The notes beneath the pieces are model-generated. The model was not told where the DNA came from, searched no databases, and saw nothing but the letters and a program-made list of their open reading frames with translations. A stretch of 62,927 nt of DNA, taken from the NCBI GenBank assembly GCA_001661515.1, contig LUVW01000049.1:1-62927 (forward strand). The letters run 5' to 3'. Each line of letters opens with the position of its first letter. The stretch's first letter is position 1. Origin of the DNA: Capniomyces stellatus. Its lineage: Eukaryota > Kickxellomycota > Harpellomycetes > Harpellales > Legeriomycetaceae. Of this stretch, positions 35,636 through 47,130 are shown piece by piece. A program made the position numbers and the translations under genes.

Positions 35636-37438
35636 ACCTTTTCATTTAGAAATTGCACCTTCCCCTCTCTTCAATTTTAAAAATTAGACTCGTTGTACCC
35701 GGATAAACACACCGTTTCACCTTTTGCTTTTTTCCAACAATAGTAACAGAATTCAACTATGTCCTCCTTATTTTTAATCCCAAACTATAGTGTATTCGGG
35801 TCAAGCAGTCTTATGCTCTGTTTTATCTTTATTATTGTAAACAGACTACTGCTACACTGAAATATCTTATTCAAATTTAACTATAATTGACACCTTTAAA
35901 AGAAGATTGGTGTTGTTAAGAATGAGGACGGCTTCCTGTTTGTTTATTTTTTTTTGCCTTTTTGTTTGTTTTTACACCTAATTCCAACAAATTTACTGTT
36001 AGTATACAAAACTAGAATATCAATTAAATTCTGAATTCTAAACTTCGATTCCTGAATCTCAAAATCCTAGCTTTTAACTCTTAGCTCTTGTTTTTTATTA
36101 TCGAGAATCCCAGGCTTTACTATTTGTTATTATATTTGGTTTTTACTGCACTTTTTGAAACACTGCTAGGCATTTGTAACAGAAATTACCTGTAGTTTTT
36201 CTTTCCTTTAACTCTGCACATGAAAATGACTTGAACAATCAATCATCTTTTCATTACACTTTTGCCTTTTCTATGCAGTATTGATAAATGTTTTACCAGT
36301 TTACCTAATCAGTTTTAAACCAAGAAACAACATTTCTAGTCTTTACCGCTATTTTATTCATTTATTTTATTTACTGAAATTCACCCATTTATTTATTTTT
36401 GAGTCAATCCATCTTTTTTCCATTCCTTCAATCTATTTACTTTTATTTTAATTGTAGGACTTTTATTTTGTTTAGAATGATATTTCTCCATAGTGCAAGC
36501 CATAATACGCCTAATTCTACTCGATTTAACTCGCTCATCTCCTTTTAAGCAAGCAACTGTGTCCAATTATTCGTTTTTGTATACTTTCAATTGTTTCAGC
36601 AGTCCAATAGCCAATCCTAGTACCACTTTTTTTTTTAACCCTTTGTTTATCCAAAACTGAACAAAACCGGGGTAAAAAAGCCGGTTTGTAACACAATATT
36701 ATAAAATGGATTCGCCATCTGAATTTTTCTGCTTGGGAGAGATCATTCATCAACTTTAACCAACTCAACTGAGATACCAATACCGTTTCAAATAATCAAA
36801 ATCAAATGTTTTCCAAGCAAATGTTTTGCACTTTTGCAAATTAAATAAAGTCAAATTCATATCATTTGTATCGTTGTTGGTCTGCTCAAAAAGTTTGATC
36901 CATTATTATGTACCAAGTTAAAGGCAGTGTATACTCTAGAGAGGCTATATCGAGTATTAAAGTCCAAGCTGAGAGAGAATGTAGCTAGTTTTTATGCCAG
37001 ATTTATAACAATGTTCGATGGAAAATACCAAAATCTCAACACTCTTGTATCTCAGGATTAGATTTTATATTTAGTAAATGTGTCTTGATAATGCGAACAA
37101 TAATATCATACAGATCGCAAGAAATCAGAGCCAAAACACGAACAAGTTTCGAGCAATGTTTGTGATAGGCAGTTAACTAAAGATTTAAGATTTGAAGATT
37201 TTTATGATTTATTTTATGGTTTATTTTAAAGTTTTTTTCAAGTCTTTTTTCAAATTTTTTTTTTTTTTTTTTGAATTCCAACTTTTTATTGAATTTGAGT
37301 ACACAAACTAAAAAGAAATTTTGATGAAATCGTTTTCCGAATTTTTAACTGAAAAGGATTGCCTTCGAGTTTATTCAAATTCTAGTCACAGGGACAAAAT
37401 CTTAAATGCAGTTAGATTAGCGCGTTTATAACACAAAA
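35636..37438. other. Intergenic, 1.8 kb, AT-rich
   Basis: T-rich on the plus strand with a run of T interrupted only by a line break near 37255-37273. No coding exon or RNA gene seen. Confidence 0.6.
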
Positions 37439-38584
37439 ATGATATTAAACAAAAACATGAAGAGGGCTTTTAGAAACAAGCGATTCTCAATTGAAAAAGC
37501 ACGAAATGCAAATCGAACAACATTCTCAAGTCAATTTAACCTTCGGGATCCGAAACTTGTAAATGATATAGACATGCAAGCAATAATAGATAGAAAGCAG
37601 TCACGGTTTTATAGCGATAACGGAAATGTTGATAGAAAGATATCTCCTTTAAAAATCAAGAGCGTGATTCATAGACTATCGACTATTAAAGATGAATTTA
37701 AAGAGCCTAAAACAGAAAATAAGAGAAGCAAGAGCCACGAATATGGCGAAAATAGAATGCACGACGTCAAAACGAGTCTAGCTGACACCTTTGGATTAAA
37801 GGAAGATATCCAAAGTAGGAGCATAATAAGAGAATTTAAATCAGCGAATCAAATGGCGTTTGGAGAGCCAATTAAATGGTATACCAAAATTAGCAATTCA
37901 GATAAATTAGACAATATCAATAAAAACAACACAAGCGAAAAGCAAAAAAGACTAACAGATAAAAGTGAAAAGGTGAACGCGACAATTAAAATGCGTGAAA
38001 ATAACAAAGGCAATAAGAGCCCAAGCCAAATCAAAAAAGAAGAGGAGGAGAAAGTAGGTTGGCAGAAGAGAAAAACTGAATGGCAAATGGCTGGTCGCAA
38101 TAATTGGGAACCCAAGAAGAAAGTTGCTAGATCAACTATGGAAAAAATCCGTCTACTTAACAGCCAGGTAAATAATCTTAAATTCTGCGAACTGCTGTTT
38201 TTGAACTACCAACAGAATGCAAACTTCGTATTTTTTTAAAAAATTATAAACTATGCTTATTTCAGCTCGAATAAGAGGGAGATGTCGCAGCAAAAAAAAA
38301 TTAGAAATGAAATCCAAGGAAACAGTAAATGGTTGAGATGTTTAAGAAGGGTATTATACTAAACGTCGTATATAAAACATACTTGTCGTGGTAAATAATA
38401 GATGCCTGAACAATTTACTATTAAAAGAATATCCGAGGATTACAGGATTTCTTTTGAAGCAGTGAGACGAATATTGAAATCCAAATTCATCCCAACTCCT
38501 AGTAGAGCGGAAAAACAAGAACAAGTTCGTCACAGTAAAGTAATGTCATATAAGCAGTCACTAAGTAAGAAGGGCCCGAGATAG
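37439..38584 (+). CDS. RRG9: Rrg9/neugrin-type mitochondrial protein
   Basis: Exons 37439-38167 and 38402-38584 join in phase (donor GTAAAT, acceptor AATAG) to 303 residues. The C-terminal domain spans the intron. WQMAGRNNWEPKKKVARSTM followed by EKIRLLNSQMPEQFTIKRIS and FEAVRRILKSKFIPTPSRAEK is the neugrin/Rrg9 signature (W.P.K.L.R..ME.IR.L......F....ISE.F..S.EAIRRILKSK). Rrg9 is needed for respiratory growth and mitochondrial genome maintenance; vertebrate neugrin binds mitochondrial 16S rRNA. The N-terminus is basic (MILNKNMKRAFRNKRFS) and suits mitochondrial import. The Lys-rich middle is probably disordered. Confidence 0.87.
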
Positions 38585-39602
38585 TATTATAGTCACTGAG
38601 CTACACCGTTCATAAATTAAAAGACACGTAATATAGATTAAATAAGATCAAAAGAAGATGTTTCTGGACTTTATATCTTTAAGCATCATTTTATACTAGT
38701 CATTAATATTTTTCAAGATTTTGTATTAAAAAATACCATAATAATGTATTCTTGTGGAACTACCGAGTACTATTGTTATATTTACAAATTACTGGCTGTA
38801 GACATCTAGTGTGGATACTGATAGTAAGAGTGCTTGTAAAGCAAAAATAAAAGTCAATAGCCACACTTTACTTGGTATGACAAGTTACCATTTAATAGCA
38901 TTAATCATATTAAGCAGTGTATCACATTATTATAACGGAAATCTGGACAACACAGTTAAATACCAATTTAACAATATGTGAACTGTATGACATTATTGCG
39001 TCATAAACCGATATATAACTTGTCTTAGTCAAGTTAATCAACTTGCAAAAATTGACAAGGTGCTCTAAACAGTTTAAATACAGTAGACGATGGTGTAAAA
39101 ATAGTTAAAATATTGCTGATAGATAAAAACTGGTGTTTAGTAACATAATAACATGACAATAGGAGCATAAATGCCGTAATAGCATCAGAAATGTATTATA
39201 TGGTGTTGGATATTGATAAGGGTGTGTTATTGTTAATTGATAGTTGGGAATGATAAAACAGAATAAAAGAAAAAATTTAGAGTTGTTCAGTCGAAGAAAC
39301 CGATGAGAGGAGCATATACTTGTCTAGATTGTTGTTGATTGTGGTTGTTAGAGTGGCAAAGAGACCAATAAAATTAAACCAATTAATTGTGTGAATGAAG
39401 GGATATGGGATAGTACACTTGATGGAGTGATAAAATCTACGTTGTAACGCTGTTCAAATATAAACATCCATGGTTGGTTTAGGATAGGAAAAAAAAACAG
39501 TTGTGTCGCGCGTTTGATATGTTGTTATTTAGAAAGAGTTGGAACAATGGCATTTTGATAGTGGTATTAAAACAACAATGTCAAACTGGGCAAGTGAATA
39601 TG

Positions 39603-39818
39603 GATAAATTAAATAAAGTAAATAAAGCAGATAAAGCAGATAAAGTAAATAATGTAAATAAAGCAAATAAAGTAAATAATGTAAATAATGTAAATAATGT
39701 AAATAAAGCAGATAAAGCAGATAAAGCAGATAAAGCAAATAAAGCAGATAAAGCAGATAAAGCAGATATAGCAGATAAAGCAAATAAAGCAGATAAAGTG
39801 AATAAAACAGATAAATGC
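39603..39818 (+). repeat. 9-bp minisatellite, about 24 copies
   Basis: Tandem GATAAAGCA/AATAAAGTA/AATAATGTA units. The array has no stop in one forward and all three reverse frames, so it produces several overlapping spurious ORFs. Confidence 0.9.
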
Positions 39819-40762
39819 CAAGACAACACCATCAACCAATTATGGATTGAGTGGTCTATACATCTGAATGTCTGTGCAGTTCCAAAATAAAGCGAGAACA
39901 ATCAAACTGATTGTGGAAGTGGAAATGGAAGTGGAATCGGAGCTAGATTTACAGGGTCAGAATTTAAATTGGGATATGGATATGCCTGATTGTTCAAGTG
40001 GGCAGCAACAATGGCTGGATAAATGGGTGAATAGACACTAGCCAATGTATTGTGAATGTGGGATGTGGGGGCCGTGGACTTGGAAAGTTAAATAGAGCAT
40101 TCGATCAAATTACATAACAATAACAATAACAATATGAATGATAATAACAATTACAGTAATAATATAAATGAAACTACAAAAAAATAATAATAATAGGATA
40201 TGGTAATGATAATAACAATAACAATGAAAATAATAATAGGATATGGTAATGATAATAACAATAACAATGAAAATAATAATACGATATGGTAATGATAATA
40301 GTAATAGTAATTTATAACAACGGCAATTATAATAATAAAGGTAATGATAATGATACTGATAATGATAATAATATTGATGCTAATAATGATAATTACAACA
40401 ACAATAAAAACAAGACTAGCAAATGGGAACGGATAATGGTATGAAAAAACAGTAAATGCGAGTAAACAAGTGATTCTTGGATCATAGTACTAGACACAAA
40501 CACGAAACACACCGTGTTTATGCCATTAGGCACGGAAATTGGAGCAGAGACAGCAGAAACAGCAAAAGTAAACAACAAGCGGCGAATGAAGAGTGGTGAA
40601 TGGTGATTGATATGATGCGTTGAGCGCGTCCCAAAAACAAACAATGGAGCTGGCTCAGGATGTTTGTGTATATGTAGCACAATCGACACTTGGAGCAGCA
40701 AGAGAGGATTGGTGCATTTAAAAAGAGGGGGGAAGAGGATGGAGTTTAAGAGATACAATAGT

Positions 40763-40914
40763 GGGTAGGTGCATATATGGAGAGATAGAGATATAATGAT
40801 GGGTAGAAGCATTTATGGAGAGATAGAGATATAATGATGGGTAGAAGCATTTATGAAGAGATAGGGAGGCAATAGTGGATAGAAGCATTTATGGAGAGAT
40901 AGAGAGATAATGGG
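40763..40914 (+). repeat. 38-bp minisatellite, four copies
   Basis: Four tandem units of a GGGTAGAAGCATTTATGGAG-type 38-mer, each 38 bp long. The first two are closest and the third and fourth are diverged. Confidence 0.85.
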
Positions 40915-41284
40915 TATGGAAAAGGTAAACAATGCCAAAGTAAACATGGACGCCAATACGAGCCAAAAATACACAAAAAGACAATAAGAAACGGTAGAAA
41001 CAATAATAGTAGGTTATGAAACACGAAAAATACAGGTGGTAAGAGTATAAAAATACGAAAAACACAGTTTTATTAATTGTTAGTAGTACATAAATAGAAA
41101 AAAAATCCAGAAAACCAAACAAACAGACGTGTTGGAAAAAAGTATAAATAACGCGAGTTTCGCAGAATCCCTTCATTCCCTCATTCCATTATTCCTTCAT
41201 TTATTTAGGTATTTAAATCTTTTATCCAAATAAATATAATCTACTATTAATAATACAAAATAGTAATCCCATTTTTTTTTCAAA

Positions 41285-42640
41285 ATATATCATGGGCCAA
41301 TCCAGCCAGTTAAGGATACTGCATTTAGTGTTGCAGCCAACAACACTAGATCTGTCCAGGCCAAGCACAAGATCAATATTTGCTGGCCAGTATTATGTAT
41401 CATGTTGTAGCGTGGAGTTGAGAAAGTTGGGCTGGCATAGAGCAGGCAGTGGTTTATAGTCGTTTACCTGGTGTATTAGTTGGAGTGTGTCAACCCAGCC
41501 GTGTTTGAGCACCTGTCGAGTGGGGTTGGGGACTTGAAACCTAAAATTAAGGTTAATGAGCACCAGGGAAAGGCATACACGCTGGCAGAGGCTGGCCTTG
41601 GTGTCAAATAATGCACCATCGTTGCCTAATTTAAGATAACTTTATCATCGGCGGTGGTCCAGTTGACGCAGGCAGCGTGTTTTATAACAGACAGTAGATT
41701 ACAGACCTATGTTTTTGTGTTTTCTGTAAAAAAGGAGATGTTATCAAGAGAACGTATTACAACCGCATTTCTGAAAACAGAACCCACGACAATGTGAATG
41801 TTTCTGAATGCTTGTCCAAGCTGTTGAAGACACAGTTTATCAGCAATCATACTGGCATTGGCATGTGGAGCAACACGGGTGCCCGCTTTAGATGCAGTGA
41901 GTACCTCCACCATATCATTGCAATGCTGTATGGCAAGTACCCAACAAAGAGCTTCTTATTGAGCTTATTTATGAAAAATCGCAGCAAGAGTGCAGTAGAT
42001 GGACACGTTGGCGTATTTTCAGGCTAGCTCAGGGATTTTGAGAAAACCAGACCAATAAAGAGAATCAAGGACCTGGTTGATGGATTCAAGTTTAAGCTGG
42101 TTGAGAAAAATACAGGGGATACCAAAAATGACTTCAGTGACAGGTAAATTATCAAATACATTGGTAAGAAGCAGCGTGGTGATAAACTAACCTTGAAGCC
42201 AGGTAGCTTCAAAACATATCAATCTTATTTTAGGCTAGATGACCAGCTGATGGCGTGTCCATTGAGTGTGTCTGACAAGAGCAAGTGCAAGCAAACCAGC
42301 TAGAGAGTGCTAGAGACAGCTGATTCAGGAACCGATAAGGTTGCTGAGAGGAGTCCGTNAAGAAGCAGCGTGGAGATAAACTAACCCTGAAGCCAGGTAG
42401 CTTCAAAACATATCAATCTTATTTTAGGCTAGATGACCAGCTGAAGGCGTGTCCATTGAGTGTGTCTGAAAAGAACAAGTGCAAGCAAACCAACTAGAGA
42501 GTGCTAGAGACAGCTGACTCAGGAACCGACAGGGTTGCTGAGAGGAGTCCGTCCGAGGACCCAGAAACCACACCGGTTTTGGGTTCAAGATCCAAGCTAG
42601 TTCAGAGCAGAAGATTTGAGCTTCTGATTGAATCGTGACT
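41285..42640 (+). pseudogene. Decayed transposase-like reading frame (RNase-H-fold type) interrupted by TAA/TAG codons
   Basis: A coding-like frame runs from about 41285 to a TGA near 42638. It is interrupted by in-frame TAG or TAA codons (near 41408, 41437, 41479, 41608, 41629, 42026, 42146 and 42302) but by no in-frame TGA before the end. A one-base shift occurs at the A-run 41728-41733. The region 41840-42060 encodes GMWSNTGARFRCSEYLHHI, then about 30 residues later SKSAVDGHVGVFSG. This recalls transposase-like proteins with a WSD.G..FR...F...HGKS..DG.F pattern, here with Asn at the presumed catalytic Asp. GC is higher than in the flanks. I see no terminal inverted repeats. The element class is not assigned, and decay versus stop-codon reassignment is discussed as a finding. 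Confidence 0.5.
42166..42552 (+). repeat. 193-bp direct duplication separated by a single N
   Basis: Copy A 42166-42358 and copy B 42360-42552 are about 95% identical over 193 bp and meet at one ambiguous base (42359). The layout is typical of an assembly joining two overlapping but diverged contigs (alleles or paralogues) without merging them. The frame of the transposase-like relic is preserved in both copies. Confidence 0.85.
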
Positions 42641-43774
42641 ATGTTTGTTGTAAGGTGACTGGGTTGGTTTATTCTGTTTGATGCGGTTTCATTACTGCGT
42701 CGGACACTACAAGACCAATGTGTTGTGGAAATAGGTTTGTAGATTTATGATTAGTTCTAACACAACTAGTCACAGGCTAGGGTCTGTCTACTCTCTTCCC
42801 TCAATGGCAACACATTGCTTTGTACATGAACCAAACCAAACACCTCTACATTGATAGTTTCCGATTCATTTGCTAGTACTTGGATTGTTTCTTTATTTAT
42901 TAGCATTCTTGTTTAGTTTTTTTAATATTGGTTGGCACTTGTATTTTTAATTTTTACTTTTAAAATTTTAATAGTATTAGCATTTGTATTAGTGTTATTA
43001 TTTTAGTTTATCAACAACAAGATTCAATAAATCTAGCTTAAACCTTACTATTCTTTTGAAATGTAACTCGAGTTTTCCAATATATTCCATCTTGCTACAA
43101 ACCTGTTCATTGCTTTGATTTAAGCAATGCAGAACTATCCATGTGCACATTTTCCATATTCCATGTCTCACAATTCAACCGACTCGGCAAGCAATTGCAT
43201 TTATTGCCCATCACTCCTGAAATAGCTCGCTGTGACCACACCAAATGATTACTTGTGTTTACCCATTTCTAAGAGTACTTTACACTAAATATCTCAAAAA
43301 TACCATTATGTCGTATAAAATAGTATACGGCCTGTAGATCGGTACCGAAATCAGATGCGATTGTAGTACCGACCTAATTGAAATATGAATAGTTTTTTAT
43401 ACAACTTGGTTGTAGTTTTTTATACTACACTTCAATTTCAGTTTATTTAGTTTAGTTTTAATTGATTTACATTTTACTTAGTTAATTTTGATTTATTTTA
43501 TTTGATTTAAAGTTTGATTCGAATTAGATCAATGAAAGAAAATTCATTGATAAGCGTTTACGTGATAACAGATTTGAACATCACCTTTTTCATATACAAG
43601 AATATATTTAACATAATAAACACAATAAAACAATAACACGGATATAGTAAAGTTAAGTACATATATAAAGAATAACAGAACCAGATTAGATACTACAGTA
43701 ACATTTAAATATAGTAAGTTAATCATAGTCCTAACTGGACATAGTCAACCAGCGTTTGACACAACAATTAATAA
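42641..43774. other. AT-rich spacer upstream of tRNA-Lys
   Basis: No gene seen. T-rich between 42860 and 43510 on the plus strand. Confidence 0.6.
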
Positions 43775-43847
43775 GCCCGGCTAGCTCAATCGGTAGAGCG
43801 TAAGACTCTTAATCTTAAGGTTGCGGGTTCGACCCCCGCGTTGGGCT
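43775..43847 (+). tRNA. tRNA-Lys (anticodon CTT)
   Basis: 73-nt cloverleaf without intron. The acceptor stem pairs GCCCGGC with GTTGGGC (two G-U pairs). The D-stem is GCTC/GAGC. The anticodon stem TAAGA/TCTTA carries loop CTCTTAA with anticodon CTT at 43808-43810. The T-stem GCGGG/CCCGC has loop TTCGACC. A/B-box promoters are internal (TAGCTCAATCGG and GGTTCGACCC). A T4 run at 43852-43855 can terminate pol III. It reads AAG lysine codons. Confidence 0.97.
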
Positions 43848-44900
43848 TATCTTTTGGTTCTTTCTGGTCTACTGACTTTTTATTTTTGTTTTTTATTGGA
43901 ATTTACTAACTCTTTTTTGTTTTTACTATTTTGTTCATTTATTTGGCTCATTTGTAGTTGTTTGTGGTATATGTTTAGAGTTTTAATGTGTTCTGTGAAT
44001 CGAAAGCAAATAAATCACAAACGGCGTAAACAACACAGCATAGTCTAACTAGCAGGTCTAAAATAACCAGCATACCTGTGTAAAAGCGCGAGTTTTCTCT
44101 AAATGGTCCAAACCATTAAACTAGCGAGCGGGGTTCTTTTTTTTTAGCACTACGCCATTACCCACATCCACAACGTATTGACAAGACTGTTCCAGTATAA
44201 ACATAATAGGGTATCATAATAAGAGTCGAGATTAATTATTTCAAAAGCGCCATCTTCAAGTCCAATAAAGTGCTCTGTTAAGCGGTAAAGTTAGGGTAAA
44301 TGAAAACATATATATTCACATAATCTACGACTTGTACACATATTCACCAAGTCGCACTTTTCACAACAGGTGGTATTTGCAATTGATACAGCTGGCCATA
44401 ATCCAAATTTTGTTGTTTCGTGTAGGGAATACCAAAACTCACAGGTCTACAAACGCAGCACCAAACACTTATGTTACATCTAGAATGCTATGGCTTATAG
44501 AAACTATTGAGCCGACTTGCTATCATTATATATTATTCATTGAAATTGCTATCTTTATCTATTGTTTATTATTGGTATTGATATTACATTCTTTATTTTG
44601 GCTGTGGTAAAATGTCGAGTAACCAAGTGGCCTGAGCTCCAATCACAGAATTGGAAACAGAAAATATTGGTTTGATGCATTACTGAACCTTCCCCCCCCC
44701 ACCCTCATTTTTCTGGGTGAAAAATCTTAACAGTTTTACTTGAAATTGGATCATTGATGTAACTAAATTGTCCACATTGTCTTTTGTTGTTTTTGAACCA
44801 AACAGGGATCAGCGTGTTAAACTTTCATTAAACTCGACAATAAAATACACAGCAACTCAATATTACCTCCAAGTTGCAGCTGATCCGACTTTTGCGCCAC
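43848..44900. other. AT-rich spacer after tRNA-Lys
   Basis: Contains an open stretch at 44332-44610 with hydrophobic content that looks like a chance ORF, a C-run near 44691-44700, and otherwise no recognised gene. Confidence 0.5.
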
Positions 44901-46262
44901 TCATTTAGAGCCGTTTGTTTGGTATTAACAGATAAAATGGGTGTCATTTTACTCGAAATATTCAAAGTTTACAAACATTCAAAGTATAAAAAACATTCAA
45001 AGTACACACAATTTATTCCATGTCAAGACTGTTTTTGTATAGAGTGTTCCCATAGTAAAAGTAATAGGCTTGTTTTTGGTAATAGATCGAGCTTTGTTGG
45101 GTCCAATTCTGGTGTGGTTGTTGTAAAATTCATTTTACATACACACACACTACTGGTACCGCTGACTTTTGCAAGAATGGTGGCTGTGGGTCTAATTTCA
45201 CAGGGAGATGGTGGCGGCTCAGTTACTGCAATCAGGACCAATATTATAGCACAAACTAAGACCAGTAGCAAAATAAGCACCGTCACCCCTGGGTTTATAT
45301 TCAGTTTAGCCCAATACCCAGCTTCACGTCAGTTTCTGGATGAGGCCAAGCTGGATCTGAATTTTTGAATAAATAAGCAATTACTACTTTCCACTAATCC
45401 AGATTCAACCACAAACACTAAAGGCTGTTTGCTAATAACACATCCAACAACTCTAAATTACCACCGCTTTCTGCAAATATTTGGTACTGTGCTGTGTCTC
45501 TGGATTGAATCCAACTCTGTATCAGATTTACTATGAATGCTTCTGGTGGCTGGATTGAGTATTAAATCGATGTTTTAATTGCCGTATTGTTGTGATTAAA
45601 GTCGAATACCAAACCAACCCATGGCTGGTTTGTTGGGCTAATACGTACTTTTTTATTGTTTTCAAGCTGCTTGTATCTGCCGCACGTACTGCTGTTCACA
45701 GCTATCAACTTGGCCTCGGACCTCAACTTTGATGTATTTGGTATATTTGATTTTCCCGATTCAAAATTTTGATTGTTTAGCTTGGTTTCAATGTTGATGC
45801 GTCGAGTTCTATATTACCCTGAAGTATGAATATGAGCTGATTGTTAATTTTACCTAGATGTATTGCTCGTCACGATTATATGGGTACCCATGCTCGATGG
45901 CGAACCCACAGGCATATTCTTTATATATTGACTAAAGTTCAGCAGTCCATGCTACTGTGATACTCGCTACGTTAAATTCGATGATGATGCTTGAAGGTAC
46001 AATATATAGCTTCACTCGCCGCTTGTAGTCTTCAACAATCGGTATATTGGCCAATCAAAGCTACGTATTATTGAGTAGGGTAGTATGCACGTCAGTTAAA
46101 GTCAGACTATATCACACGTCGACTTTTGGGGTTTTCACTTTCAGTTTAGATCCAAAATACCCTTTTTTTTTATCGATTTTGATTTTCAAGACTGTGTTTA
46201 TTTGTCACATTGCTGCGAGTTGCAATTGCGTTTTTTTTTCATTAGTTGAGACCTTCAAATGA
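44901..46262 (-). pseudogene. Decayed coding region, unknown protein with a transmembrane segment
   Basis: On the minus strand a protein-like frame runs from about 46262 to about 45840. After a shift it continues in a second frame to a TGA near 45302, and after another shift in a third frame to about 45020. Interruptions are TAG/TAA at plausible Gln positions (for example AEL*SIYKEYACGF and EQYI*VKLT) plus TGA at positions where Trp would fit (VDV*YSLTLTD). The last frame contains a strong hydrophobic helix (VLILLLVLVCAIILVLIAV), then Pro/Thr-rich sequence. Long stretches between breaks keep normal amino-acid composition, including PAWPHPETDVKLGIGL. I do not recognise the family. It may belong with the transposase-like relic at 41.3-42.6 kb, but nothing links them directly. 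Confidence 0.4.
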
Positions 46263-47130
46263 AGTTTGGGTAAATAAATAGTCAACTGGAATACAGAATA
46301 GTCAAAGCAGTGATATTGAAGTGTTGGGTGAGAAAGAGAAAGATTAAAGATATATCAGTTTGAGGTTTGTAGAATCAATTTGGGGATTCTTTTGAGAAGA
46401 ATACTTGGTTTCCAACAATAATAATGACCTGCAGATTAGTGATTAGTAATGTATAAAAAAAACTTTAATCGTGGCGGAAAAAGTGGCAATAGGAGTAAGC
46501 GATTGGTGTAATTGGCGCGTAAAAAGTTTAGAAAAAATAGCAAAACAGAGCAACGCAAATAAAAACATGTCTGCTATTGCGATTAGAAAGAACAAATTTG
46601 GCGGGAAAAAAAAATTTAAAAAAAATAAAATAGAGAGAAAAAAAAGGACAATAAATCAAAACAAAACAAAGGAGATGCAACAATACTACCAATTAAACAG
46701 GGAAAAAAAACTAAGGAAATGATACAGTGAAGCAAATTTATAGAAAAACTTTAAAAGCAGAGAATAAAAAGGAAAGGGAAAACACAACAAAGGATGAATG
46801 CATAGATATAATAAGACAGTGAAAAGAGAGGCAAGATTTATAAGATTAGATCGGTTTAGCGCTGTAAAAGAAAGATAGAGGAAATAAATTAATCAAATAC
46901 AGCGTAAAGAGAATAGAATTAAAAGAAAGCAGAATAAAAAAGAAAGACGGAAATAAAGGCTTGTAATCAACAAGAACAACAGTACGGGTTTATGTGTAGG
47001 GAATAGATGGATTGGAGAAATTAAAGGAAGTTTTTAGAAGTTTGAAATAACCAAACAATCCGAGTAAACCAATACTAAGGTCGAATAAATAGATAGATAG
47101 AGGAACAAGAAAGAAAAGTAGATATAAAAG
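46263..47130. other. Purine-rich leader of the SAPS gene
   Basis: From about 46310 the plus strand is dominated by A and G. A Lys-rich ORF at 46471-46722 (from a GTG) reflects this composition and is not accepted as a gene. Confidence 0.55.

Larger units (their letters stand above)
38585..41284. other. Repeat-rich intergenic region, 2.7 kb
   Basis: AT-rich sequence with the 9-bp minisatellite (39603-39818), AATAAC/GATAAT trinucleotide-type repeats (40110-40400, including near-copies of a GGATATGGTAATGATAATAA block at 40196-40290) and the 38-bp minisatellite (40763-40914). No gene recognised. Confidence 0.6.

Noticed and set aside
39501..39901. Several overlapping ORFs of Asn-Lys-Ala-Asp or Leu-Tyr repeats
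   Set aside because: All come from the 9-bp minisatellite; no start context, no other coding signal.
44332..44610. 92-codon hydrophobic ORF downstream of tRNA-Lys
   Set aside because: AT-rich sequence without splice signals, family pattern or neighbouring coding exons.
41285..46262. Host-wide stop-codon reassignment to glutamine
   Set aside because: Host genes in the same window end in TAG (release factor, ENPP), TAA (Pkc1, septin) and TGA (Snx4, Gon7-like) at the expected protein ends.
46471..46722. Lys-rich 83-codon ORF
   Set aside because: Begins at GTG, lies in A/G-rich leader DNA, and composition explains it fully.
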